Source: Bacteroides sp.
Lineage (GTDB): Bacteria > Bacteroidota > Bacteroidia > Bacteroidales > Bacteroidaceae
Length of the DNA: 6,584 nt
Direction of reading: 5' to 3'
Assembly: GCA_017556595.1 (NCBI GenBank)
Contig: JAFYML010000089.1
Location: 1-6,584 of the forward strand
A program made the position numbers and the translations under genes. This document shows, piece by piece, positions 1-6,324 of this stretch. Below the pieces are notes generated by a model. That model did not search any database. It was not told the origin of the DNA and was given only the letters and a program-made list of their open reading frames with translations. Each line of letters starts with the position of its first letter. Position 1 is the first letter of the stretch.

Positions 1-19
1 ATCGCTAACTGCTTATCAC

Positions 20-45
20 TAAAATATGTTGTACAACATGTTTTA
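20..45. repeat. 26-bp near-perfect palindrome, possible operator or upstream-gene terminator
   Basis: The central 14 bp, ATGTTGTACAACAT (26-39), are a perfect palindrome. The symmetry continues outward to 20 and 45 with one mismatched pair (T25/G40), giving 12 of 13 matching pairs. It lies about 110 bp before the -7 box of the peptidase gene. The TTGTACAA core looks like a binding site for a dimeric helix-turn-helix regulator. The TTTTATTT after it means it could instead be a weak terminator for a gene ending before the window. The dyad is directly visible; the function is inference. Confidence 0.6.
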
Positions 46-60
46 TTTCAAACCGTTGGA

Positions 61-86
61 AAACAAACAATTGTGGATGTTTGTTT
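61..86. repeat. 9-bp inverted repeat (hairpin) in the peptidase leader region
   Basis: AAACAAACA (61-69) is the exact reverse complement of TGTTTGTTT (78-86), with an 8-base loop. The arms are A/T rich and no T-tract follows directly, so it is not a typical terminator. It lies upstream of the -7 box at 153-160, so it would not be in an mRNA starting there. It may be a protein-binding dyad or chance in AT-rich DNA. Confidence 0.4.
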
Positions 87-152
87 AGAGAATAAAAACG
101 AATAAAAAAGAAAAATAGTTAACGAAAGTCGTTCTATATCAATAAGAAAGCG

Positions 153-160
153 TATCTTTG
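153..160 (+). promoter_or_regulatory. Candidate -7 promoter box for the M23 peptidase gene
   Basis: TATCTTTG matches the Bacteroidota -7 consensus TAnnTTTG. Transcription would start near 163-168, leaving a leader of roughly 10-18 bases before the ATG at 179. No good -33 element (TTTG or TTG) is seen 19-21 bases upstream, where the sequence reads around CGTT, so support comes from the -7 box alone. The box overlaps a possible TTG codon at 158, which argues against translation starting there. Confidence 0.45.
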
Positions 161-178
161 GGGGATTTTTGGAATATT

Positions 179-1036
179 ATGATGACTAACTGGATAAAAT
201 ACCTTTCTTTATCGCTTATTTCTTTGTTCGTTTGTGCCGAAATTTCGGCGCAAGATTTGCTTGCACGCCAAGCCCCGATTGATGTAAAACTGAAAGCGGT
301 CGATTCGTTGGCGTTGACAAAGTATATTCGTGCAGAACAATCCCTTTTCCCTGCAGATGATATCTATCCTAACTGGACAAATGCGAGTGTAAACTCATAT
401 GGAAACGTTGTAATGCCCGATAGTTGCGTGTTCGACTTGACCGATTTTGCTATGCCAACAACCAATACACGTATTACCGATGTTTTTGGTTATCGTCCGC
501 GTCGTCGTCGTGTGCACAATGGCTTGGATGTAAAGGTATATATCGGTGATACCATCCGTTCGGCATTCAGTGGCAAAGTACGTATAGTTAAAGACCAAGG
601 CCGTCGTCGTGGATATGGTAAGTATATCGTTATTCGTCACGACAATGGTTTGGAAACCGTGTATGGACACCTTTCAAAGCAACTTGTAAAAGAAGAACAA
701 TTGGTAAAAGCTGGTGAACCTATTGGCTTGGGTGGTAATACAGGCCGCTCAACTGGTTCGCACTTGCACTTCGAAACCCGTTTCTTGGGTGTAGCTCTCG
801 ACCCAGCGAAGATGTTCGACTTTGAGAAGCAAGACATCTTGGCCGATACTTATACCTATCGTAAGAAACAAACCAAGACACCATCGGGTGGAGATATCTA
901 CTATAAGGTGCGCAAAGGCGATACGTTGAGTAAAATTGCTGCACGACAAGGTGTATCAGTGTCGCAACTTTGCAAGTTGAATGGCATTACCACTAGATCA
1001 ATTCTTCGTGTTGGACAAGTTTTGCGTTGCATTTAG
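179..1036 (+). CDS. Secreted M23 family (LytM/DD-endopeptidase type) metallopeptidase with C-terminal LysM domain
   Basis: A predicted periplasmic zinc peptidase that cuts peptide cross-links in peptidoglycan. Residues 1-24 are a signal peptide ending I-S-A before Q. Residues 26-90 match no domain I recognise. The M23 domain spans about 95-215. Its metal and catalytic residues are all present: His113 and Asp117 in HNGLD, His164 in YGHLS, and His195/His197 in SHLHFE. It is therefore probably active, unlike degenerate LytM regulators. A LysM domain (about 241-284: YKVRKGDTLSKIA ... LRVGQVLRCI) ends the protein and should bind glycan strands. I chose ATG 179 (285 aa); ATG 182 is equally possible. 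A TTG at 158 is in frame but lies in the promoter box and would put a non-signal stretch first. The next gene begins 11 bp downstream, probably in the same transcript. The family call is firm; the exact cleavage specificity is unknown. Confidence 0.93.
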   Translation: MMTNWIKYLSLSLISLFVCAEISAQDLLARQAPIDVKLKAVDSLALTKYIRAEQSLFPADDIYPNWTNASVNSYGNVVMPDSCVFDLTDFAMPTTNTRITDVFGYRPRRRRVHNGLDVKVYIGDTIRSAFSGKVRIVKDQGRRRGYGKYIVIRHDNGLETVYGHLSKQLVKEEQLVKAGEPIGLGGNTGRSTGSHLHFETRFLGVALDPAKMFDFEKQDILADTYTYRKKQTKTPSGGDIYYKVRKGDTLSKIAARQGVSVSQLCKLNGITTRSILRVGQVLRCI

Positions 1037-1047
1037 TTAAGTGTGCC

Positions 1048-2211
1048 GTGAACATCAATATTCGTAACATATACCTCATCAATAAGTATGCGACAAACAT
1101 CTGCCGTTTTCTGTTGGCGGCAATGTTTATCTTCTCGGGTTTCGTGAAGGCTGTCGATTCATTGGGCTTCTACTATAAGTTGGGAGATTATGCTCAAGCG
1201 TTCGGTATGGCCGATTGGGTGCCTTCGTTCCTTTTGATGTTTTTTGCCATTGCGCTTTCGGCTATCGAATTTGTAGTGGGTGCTTATCTGTTGTTTGGCA
1301 TTCGTAGAGGGATTGCCACATATACGGCTCTGTTGCTGATGGTATGTATGACTCCTTTAACCTTCTACTTGGCTATTGCCAATCCGGTACACGATTGTGG
1401 ATGCTTTGGCGATGCTTGGGTGCTGACCAATTGGCAAACATTTGGTAAAAACTTGATTCTGTTGCTCATGACCATCTTGGTGTTTTGGCGCAGAAGGTTG
1501 ATAATCCCATTCTTTTCACGCAAATCGGCTTGGTTGGTATCGATGTTCACCATCATTTATGTGTTATTCTTGTCATTCTATTGCTTAAAGAATTTACCAA
1601 TCCTTGATTTCAGACCTTATAAGGTGGGAACTAATATCTTGCAAGCAATGGAATTGCCAGAAGATGGTACTATGCCCACTATCAATGATTTTTGGGTTAC
1701 CGAACTTGAAACAGGTGAAGATATTACCTACAATATTCTAGAAGACGAAGGATACAACTTCTTGTTGGTAGCACACCGCATAGAACAAACTGATGACAAA
1801 CATATTGATTTGATTAACGAGCTATACGATTATGCAACGGACAATGGTTATGGTTTTTATGCCCTTACTTCATCGTCGCAACAAGAGATAGAAGAGTGGC
1901 GCGACTGGACAGGTGCCGATTATCCCTTCTGCATAGTAGATGATACCGAATTGAAAACCGTGATACGTTCCAATCCGGGTTTGTTGCTGATAAAGAATGG
2001 AACGATTATGGGCAAATGGAGTAACGATAATATTCCTACTGAATACCACTTGACCGGCCGTTTAGAGGAGATTCCATTGGGACAATTGCAAGAAATTAAC
2101 AAATTCCACATAGTGGGATGGGCTTTTTTTTGGTATTTCCTTCCATTATCACTAATTTTGCTGGCCGAAACGATATGGTTAAGAAGAAAGACAAAACGAA
2201 CAATATATTAA
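1048..2211 (+). CDS. DoxX/MauE-like integral membrane protein with thioredoxin-like C-terminal domain (BT_3928-like)
   Basis: An inner-membrane protein of 387 aa whose exact function is unknown. Hydrophobic helices lie near residues 18-33, 60-84, 91-112, 133-148 and 161-181, with a sixth near 357-378. The first four resemble DoxX/MauE membrane units, including FIFSGFVKAVDSLG after helix 1 and the motif DCGCFGD (Cys117, Cys119) after helix 3. The soluble part (about 195-350) has a thioredoxin-like pattern: a strand YNFLLVAH, then YGFYALTSSS, then a cis-proline-like SNPGLLLI before the last strand. The usual CxxC is absent, so any redox role would rest on the CxC pair in the membrane half. No ATG precedes helix 1. 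GTG 1048 is chosen because it avoids overlap with the peptidase gene; TTG 1027 would overlap it by 10 bp. The 3' end carries the tpiA promoter. I recall a similar gene beside tpiA in Bacteroides. Family confident, start uncertain. Confidence 0.83.
   Translation: MNINIRNIYLINKYATNICRFLLAAMFIFSGFVKAVDSLGFYYKLGDYAQAFGMADWVPSFLLMFFAIALSAIEFVVGAYLLFGIRRGIATYTALLLMVCMTPLTFYLAIANPVHDCGCFGDAWVLTNWQTFGKNLILLLMTILVFWRRRLIIPFFSRKSAWLVSMFTIIYVLFLSFYCLKNLPILDFRPYKVGTNILQAMELPEDGTMPTINDFWVTELETGEDITYNILEDEGYNFLLVAHRIEQTDDKHIDLINELYDYATDNGYGFYALTSSSQQEIEEWRDWTGADYPFCIVDDTELKTVIRSNPGLLLIKNGTIMGKWSNDNIPTEYHLTGRLEEIPLGQLQEINKFHIVGWAFFWYFLPLSLILLAETIWLRRKTKRTIY
2129..2160 (+). promoter_or_regulatory. Consensus promoter for tpiA, inside the upstream gene
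   Basis: TTTG (2129-2132), exactly 20 bases, then TAATTTTG (2153-2160) is a full match to the Bacteroidota primary-sigma consensus TTTG-N19-21-TAnnTTTG. It overlaps the codons for the last membrane helix of the preceding protein. Transcription would start near 2165, giving tpiA a leader of about 65-70 bases. This would let tpiA be expressed independently of the two genes before it. Confidence 0.7.
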
Positions 2212-2232
2212 CCCTTTAAAATAATAAAGAAA

Positions 2233-2988
2233 ATGAGAAAAAACATTGTTGCAGGAAACTGGAAAATGAACAAGACCCTTCAAGAAGGTATTGAATTGGC
2301 AAAAGAACTAAACGAAGCATTGGCTAACGAAACTCCTAATTGCGACGTTATCATCTGTACTCCTTTCATCCACTTGGCATCGGTTACTCCATTGGTAGAT
2401 GCTGCTAAGATTGGTGTCGGTGCAGAAAACTGCGCAGACAAGGTATCTGGTGCTTACACTGGTGAAGTGTCAGCTGCTATGGTTGCTTCAACAGGTGCAA
2501 AATATGTTATCTTGGGTCACTCTGAACGTCGTGCTTACTATGGCGAAACAGTAGAAATCCTTGATGAAAAGGTGAAGTTGGCTTTGGCTAACGGTTTGAC
2601 TCCTATCTTCTGTATTGGTGAAGTGTTGGAAGAACGCGAAGCTAACAAGCAAAACGAAGTAGTTGCTGCTCAAATGGAATCTGTATTCTCTCTTTCTGCA
2701 GAAGACTTCGGTAAGATTGTTTTGGCTTACGAACCAGTTTGGGCTATCGGTACAGGTAAGACTGCTACTCCTGAGCAAGCTCAAGAAATCCACGCATTCA
2801 TCCGTTCATTGGTTGCAAACAAATATGGTAATGAAGTTGCAGAAAACTGCTCTATCCTTTATGGTGGTAGCTGCAAGCCTTCAAATGCTAAGGAATTGTT
2901 CGCTAATCCTGACGTTGATGGTGGTTTGATTGGTGGTGCTGCTTTGAGTGTTTCTGACTTCAAGGGCATTATCGACGCTTTCAACTAA
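2233..2988 (+). CDS. tpiA: Triosephosphate isomerase
   Basis: A cytoplasmic TIM-barrel enzyme that interconverts dihydroxyacetone phosphate and glyceraldehyde 3-phosphate in glycolysis and gluconeogenesis. At 251 aa it has the usual family length. All active-site elements are visible: Asn9 and Lys11 in GNWKMN, electrophile His96 in ILGHSERR, catalytic base Glu167 in [15 protein letters not shown] (the flexible loop 6 follows), and the phosphate-binding YGGS (210-213) and GG (234-235). ATG 2233 gives the canonical N-terminus; the region before it is A-rich with no Shine-Dalgarno, as is normal in this phylum. The gene uses many T-ending codons (GCT, GGT, ACT), more than its neighbours, which fits high expression. 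It has its own promoter at 2129-2160 and a strong terminator at 3002-3039, so it probably forms a short transcript of its own. Confidence 0.98.
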   Translation: MRKNIVAGNWKMNKTLQEGIELAKELNEALANETPNCDVIICTPFIHLASVTPLVDAAKIGVGAENCADKVSGAYTGEVSAAMVASTGAKYVILGHSERRAYYGETVEILDEKVKLALANGLTPIFCIGEVLEEREANKQNEVVAAQMESVFSLSAEDFGKIVLAYEPVWAIGTGKTATPEQAQEIHAFIRSLVANKYGNEVAENCSILYGGSCKPSNAKELFANPDVDGGLIGGAALSVSDFKGIIDAFN

Positions 2989-3001
2989 TTAGAAACATAT
3001 T

Positions 3002-3039
3002 AGGGAGGTAAAGAGCTATGCGGCTCTTTATCTCCTTTT
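3002..3039 (+). terminator. Rho-independent terminator of tpiA
   Basis: GGAGGTAAAGAGC (3004-3016) pairs with 3023-3035 over 13 bp with a single G-T wobble. Pairs 3003/3036 (wobble) and 3002/3037 extend the stem. The loop is the 6 bases TATGCG (3017-3022). TTTTATATT follows the stem core from 3036. It starts 13 bp after the tpiA stop and ends 17 bp before the next gene. The loop contains an ATG that would open a longer frame for the SPOR gene; that start is very unlikely. Confidence 0.85.
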
Positions 3040-3056
3040 ATATTATCCATTCATTT

Positions 3057-3512
3057 ATGAAAAGATTTGCTTTATTCTTGTTTGCTTGTGTAGCACTCTC
3101 GTTGGGCGTTAATGCTCAAGATAATATTGTGAGTAGTTTGCAACAATCAAACCCTGGTCAAGGTAAGGTTACCATTCACCAAGACTCGCGCATCACAGCA
3201 TTGTTGGGCTCAACATATATCCCAGGTGCCGGTGAACGTCGTGTGCTTAAAAGTGCAGGCTATCGCATCCAACTCTATGCTGGTAACAATACCCGTCAAG
3301 CCAAGAACGAAGCACAAAAAGTCTCGGACGATATTAAGCAAACTTTCCCGGATTTGCCAATATACACCTCTTTCAATCCACCAAGATGGTTGTGTCGTGT
3401 AGGTGATTTTCGTAGCATTGAAGAGGCTGATGCTATGATGCGCCAAATAAAAGCTACCGGTAAATTCAAGGAGTTCTCTATCGTTAAAGACTATATCAAT
3501 ATTCCCCTATAG
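3057..3512 (+). CDS. Secreted SPOR-domain protein
   Basis: An exported protein of 151 aa predicted to bind peptidoglycan. Residues 1-20 form a signal peptide (K-R, a hydrophobic stretch, then V-N-A before Q). Residues 21-65 are a short linker. About 67-147 form a SPOR domain: [11 protein letters not shown], an Asn/Arg/Lys-rich helix, the strand WLCRVGDF, then [14 protein letters not shown] and a final strand. SPOR domains typically bind glycan strands lacking stem peptides at division sites; a division role here is inference. ATG 3057 is chosen because the upstream in-frame ATG at 3018 lies in the tpiA terminator loop and would bury the signal peptide. No consensus promoter is visible between the terminator and this start, so expression may depend on readthrough or a weaker promoter. 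folE follows after 5 bp, so the two are probably cotranscribed. Confidence 0.9.
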   Translation: MKRFALFLFACVALSLGVNAQDNIVSSLQQSNPGQGKVTIHQDSRITALLGSTYIPGAGERRVLKSAGYRIQLYAGNNTRQAKNEAQKVSDDIKQTFPDLPIYTSFNPPRWLCRVGDFRSIEEADAMMRQIKATGKFKEFSIVKDYINIPL

Positions 3513-3517
3513 ATTTT

Positions 3518-4117
3518 ATGTTAGGAAAAGAAGAAATATCGTCGCCTGCATTGGGCGAGTTGCAAGAACACTACCAACGTATTCTTACCCTATTGGGTGA
3601 AGACCCTTCGAGAGAAGGATTGTTGAAAACACCTGAACGTGTGGCTAAAGCCATGTTGACGCTGACAAAAGGTTATTCTATGGATCCGCGCGAAGTGTTG
3701 CAATCGGCTAAGTTCAAGGAAGATTATAGCCAAATGGTGATTGTGAAAGATATTGATTTCTTTTCGTTGTGCGAACACCACATGTTGCCTTTCTATGGCA
3801 AAGTTCACGTAGCTTATATTCCAAACGGATACATTACAGGATTGAGCAAGATTGCTCGTGTAGTAGATATCTTTTCGCATCGCTTGCAAGTGCAAGAGCG
3901 CATGACTTCTCAAATTAAAGAGTGTATTCAAGAAACATTGAACCCATTAGGTGTGATGGTAGTGGTTGAAGCCAAGCATATGTGTATGCAGATGAGGGGA
4001 GTGGAAAAACAAAATTCCATTACTACAACTTCCGATTTTACAGGAGCCTTCAATCAAGCTAAAACACGTGAGGAATTTATGAACCTCATTCAGCACCAAT
4101 CAAGCGTTTCGTTCTAA
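3518..4117 (+). CDS. folE: GTP cyclohydrolase I (FolE type)
   Basis: A cytoplasmic zinc enzyme that converts GTP to 7,8-dihydroneopterin triphosphate and formate, the first step of tetrahydrofolate and other pterin synthesis. The 199-aa length fits the compact single-domain form. Visible signatures are [10 protein letters not shown] (83-92) with zinc ligands Cys85 and His88 and active-site His87; GLSKIAR (108-114); RLQVQERMT (122-130); and [14 protein letters not shown] (154-167) with the third zinc ligand Cys156. The start at ATG 3518 leaves only 5 bp after the SPOR gene stop, which suggests translational proximity in one mRNA. The stop is 12 bp from the stop of the oppositely oriented primase gene, with no clear terminator between them. 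No key residue is missing and I see nothing odd in it. Confidence 0.98.
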   Translation: MLGKEEISSPALGELQEHYQRILTLLGEDPSREGLLKTPERVAKAMLTLTKGYSMDPREVLQSAKFKEDYSQMVIVKDIDFFSLCEHHMLPFYGKVHVAYIPNGYITGLSKIARVVDIFSHRLQVQERMTSQIKECIQETLNPLGVMVVVEAKHMCMQMRGVEKQNSITTTSDFTGAFNQAKTREEFMNLIQHQSSVSF

Positions 4118-4129
4118 AGAATTTGTTTC

Positions 4130-6220
4130 TTACACCTTGATTACTACGCGGTCGCCCAAATGCTTAGCCATTAGGTTTTGTGTTTGGCGCAATTCGCTGT
4201 ATCTATTCATCAAGTCGTTACACTTCTCGGCATCGTTGGTGATGGATGGGTCTTGCAATTGTTGCAGCATCTTTTTTAGTTCCTCTCCAACAATGGCATA
4301 CTTATAGTTGATGACAAGGTGAGGAATCAACTCGCCTAAACGTTCTTCGTCGCCAATGATTTTCTGACCTTTCGAATGGTATTTGCTCAGTTGGTAGCGC
4401 TCGCTAATCAAGTTGCCGGCAAACTGGCTGACGGTTGGATTCTCATGCATTAAGAAATAACGTTCGGCTTTGAAACCATTGTTGGCTTGGTGGGCAATGG
4501 CTTCATTCAATATTTGTTGATGTAGCGGTGTGCTGAAAGTTAGCTCATCGTTTTTTAATTCGCTATCAATGTATCCGATGACGGTAACATCATGCTGTTC
4601 ATCGTCTTGGAACAAAACTTGTTCGCCATAACGGATAATCATCCGTAGAATAAGTCGTTCGTATTTTAGTAACTCCTCGTTAACTTTACTTGCATGTGGC
4701 AAGTAGCCTGGTGGAGGTGGCAATGGTTGATTACCGGCAACCAATTCATCGCCTAACACGGGTGGTGGTAGCTCATCATCGGGCAAGGCTGCTTCCATTT
4801 CTGTAGGTGGTGGAGGAAGCGGTTCGCCATTGGCATCCATTGCTTGTTGCTCCGCTTGGCGTTGTGCCCTTTGACGTTCGCGTTCGGCTTGTACAGCTTT
4901 GCTCTCGGCTTGTTGTTCGCGACGTTTGGCTACTTCGCTCACCAATAGACGGTCTTCCACATGCAACAACTGGGCACACTCTTTGATATAAACATCGCGT
5001 ACAATAGCTTCTGGGATAACCGAGATGCTTTGTACAATGCTTCCTATCAGTTCGGCTCGTTTGATAGGGTCTTTACCCGCATCTTCCATCAATAGGTTGG
5101 TCTTGAAACGAATGAAGTCTGTTTCATGATCCTTGATGAATGCTTGGAACTCGGTAGCGTTATGTTGACGAGCAAATGAGTCGGGGTCTTCTCCGTCGGG
5201 CAGTAGGCACACTTTTATATTCATACCCTCTTCCAATAGCATGTCAATGCCTCGAAGTGAGGCCTTGATACCGGCCGAGTCGCCATCGTAAAGGATGGTC
5301 ATGTTGTTGGTAAAGCGATGAATCAACTTGATTTGTCCGGGTGTGAGTGCTGTACCCGATGAGGCCACCACATTTTCTACACCACTTTGGTGCATAGATA
5401 TAACGTCGGTATAGCCTTCAACAAGGAAGCAACGGTCTTGCTTTACAATGGCCTGCTTGGCAAAGTAGATGCCATATAATTCATTGCTTTTTTTGTAAAT
5501 ATCCGATTCGGGCGAGTTAACATACTTCACCTTTACTCCTTTGGTTGCACTAGCCAATACGCGTCCGCCAAAAGCAACTACCTTACCCGAAAGTGTGTGT
5601 ACGGGGAAGATGACGCGCCCCCAAAAACGGTCGCGTAAGCGATGATCATCGGTTTCGTAGCAAAGTCCAGTCTTTACCAAAAACTCCTTTTTGTATCCTT
5701 TTTGCAAAGCCTCTTTGCCCATGGCATCGTGGCTTTCGGTGCAATAACCCAATTGGAATTTTTCGATGATGTCGTCACGGAAACCGCGATTACGCAAGTA
5801 GGCCATACCTACACTTTTTCCCTCTTCATGGTTCTTTAGGGTGTGTTGGAAGTAATCGCGTGCCCATTGGTTGACAACAAACAGACTTTCGCGTTCGCTT
5901 TGTGCCAACTTTTGTTCGTCGGTTAGTTCCTTCTCTTGAATCTCGATGTGGTATTTCTTGGCCAACCATTTCAATGCTTCGGGGTAGGAGAGTTGTTCGT
6001 GCTCCATGATGAAGTGAACAACATTACCTCCCTTTCCACAAGCAAAGCATTTGCAAAGGCCTTTCGAGGGGGAAACGTAGAACGAAGGTGTTTTGTCGTC
6101 ATGGAAAGGGCATAGACCCACATAGTTAACACCACGTTTGCGTAACGTGACAAAGTCGGAAACGACATCCACAATCTGGGCCGCATCCATTATTCGGTCT
6201 ATGGTTCCATGGTCAATCAT
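4130..6220 (-). CDS. dnaG: DNA primase
   Basis: Synthesises the RNA primers for chromosome replication at the fork, together with the DnaB helicase. The 696-aa protein begins with a CHC2 zinc-binding domain: Cys37, His40, Cys58, Cys61, with a further Cys56. The catalytic core follows, including RVIFPVHTLSGKVVAFGGR (202-220) and the TOPRIM residues Glu268 (VEGYTDV), Asp312/Asp314 (YDGDSAG) and the DGEDPDSF stretch (342-349). Residues 430-465 are a charged Gln/Glu/Arg-rich helix-like stretch. Residues 466-505 are proline rich with repeated PLPPPP, LPPP and PLPPPP motifs. Residues about 511-690 should be the helicase-binding domain. ATG 6220 gives the N-terminus expected for this order. A consensus promoter lies immediately upstream. 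The gene is longer than E. coli primase (581 aa), partly through the linker. Identity is certain; the role of the proline linker is not. Confidence 0.98.
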   Translation of the reverse strand: MIDHGTIDRIMDAAQIVDVVSDFVTLRKRGVNYVGLCPFHDDKTPSFYVSPSKGLCKCFACGKGGNVVHFIMEHEQLSYPEALKWLAKKYHIEIQEKELTDEQKLAQSERESLFVVNQWARDYFQHTLKNHEEGKSVGMAYLRNRGFRDDIIEKFQLGYCTESHDAMGKEALQKGYKKEFLVKTGLCYETDDHRLRDRFWGRVIFPVHTLSGKVVAFGGRVLASATKGVKVKYVNSPESDIYKKSNELYGIYFAKQAIVKQDRCFLVEGYTDVISMHQSGVENVVASSGTALTPGQIKLIHRFTNNMTILYDGDSAGIKASLRGIDMLLEEGMNIKVCLLPDGEDPDSFARQHNATEFQAFIKDHETDFIRFKTNLLMEDAGKDPIKRAELIGSIVQSISVIPEAIVRDVYIKECAQLLHVEDRLLVSEVAKRREQQAESKAVQAERERQRAQRQAEQQAMDANGEPLPPPPTEMEAALPDDELPPPVLGDELVAGNQPLPPPPGYLPHASKVNEELLKYERLILRMIIRYGEQVLFQDDEQHDVTVIGYIDSELKNDELTFSTPLHQQILNEAIAHQANNGFKAERYFLMHENPTVSQFAGNLISERYQLSKYHSKGQKIIGDEERLGELIPHLVINYKYAIVGEELKKMLQQLQDPSITNDAEKCNDLMNRYSELRQTQNLMAKHLGDRVVIKV
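4691..4933 (-). other. dnaG: Low-complexity charged and proline-rich linker within primase
   Basis: Codons for residues about 430-510 encode a Gln/Glu/Arg/Ala-rich segment followed by three proline clusters separated by acidic patches (DDELPPP, GDELVAG). It sits where the polymerase core normally joins the helicase-binding domain. It is probably a flexible spacer. Such segments often vary in length between relatives. Confidence 0.7.
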
Positions 6221-6225
6221 GCTTG

Positions 6226-6256
6226 CAAAAATAGTACATTCTTTTCAGATAGACAA
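6226..6256 (-). promoter_or_regulatory. Consensus promoter for dnaG, close to the start codon
   Basis: Read on the minus strand, TTG (6256-6254), 20 bases, then TATTTTTG (6233-6226) matches the Bacteroidota consensus. The -7 box ends 5 bases before the ATG, so transcription should begin within about 0-5 bases of it, giving a leaderless or very short leader mRNA. The -33 element lies in the 10-bp palindrome ACAATATTGT (6253-6262), which a repressor could use. Confidence 0.7.
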
Positions 6257-6271
6257 TATTGTTATATGGTA

Positions 6272-6308
6272 GTTTTGCAAATCATTGATATTCAATTATT
6301 TGAAAAGC
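6272..6308. repeat. 37-bp imperfect dyad upstream of the dnaG promoter
   Basis: Arms 6272-6288 and 6292-6308 flank a 3-base centre (TAT). Of 17 position pairs, 14 are Watson-Crick and one more is a T/G wobble. The innermost ATTGA/TCAAT and the CAAAT/ATTTG blocks are perfect. No T-run follows on either strand, so it is not an obvious terminator. It lies 15 bp upstream of the dnaG -33 element and 16 bp from the 22-bp array, suggesting a regulator site or cruciform. The AT richness raises the chance of coincidence. Confidence 0.55.
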
Positions 6309-6324
6309 AATAAAACTAACCTCC

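Noticed and set aside
158..178. TTG at 158 as the start of the peptidase gene
   Set aside because: It overlaps the candidate -7 box TATCTTTG and would add GDFWNI before the signal peptide. ATG 179 or 182 gives a normal signal peptide.
492..516. Run of CGT codons (PRRRR) in the peptidase as a repeat-expansion site
   Set aside because: An arginine-rich stretch just before the HNGLD motif is, as I recall, usual for this subfamily in Bacteroidales, and the run is short.
1027..1047. TTG at 1027 as the start of the membrane protein
   Set aside because: It overlaps the end of the peptidase gene and adds seven residues of no evident use. GTG 1048 is preferred, though this is not certain.
3018..3056. 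ATG at 3018 as the start of the SPOR protein
   Set aside because: It lies in the loop of the tpiA terminator, and the extension would place a second hydrophobic stretch before the true signal peptide.
4117..4131. AAGAA/TTCTT hairpin between folE and dnaG as a bidirectional terminator
   Set aside because: The stem is only 5 bp, A/T rich, and lacks a T-tract; too weak to call.
4776..4979. Open frame of 67 codons on the minus strand within dnaG
   Set aside because: It is an alternate-frame shadow of the low-complexity primase linker, without its own start signals or known motifs.
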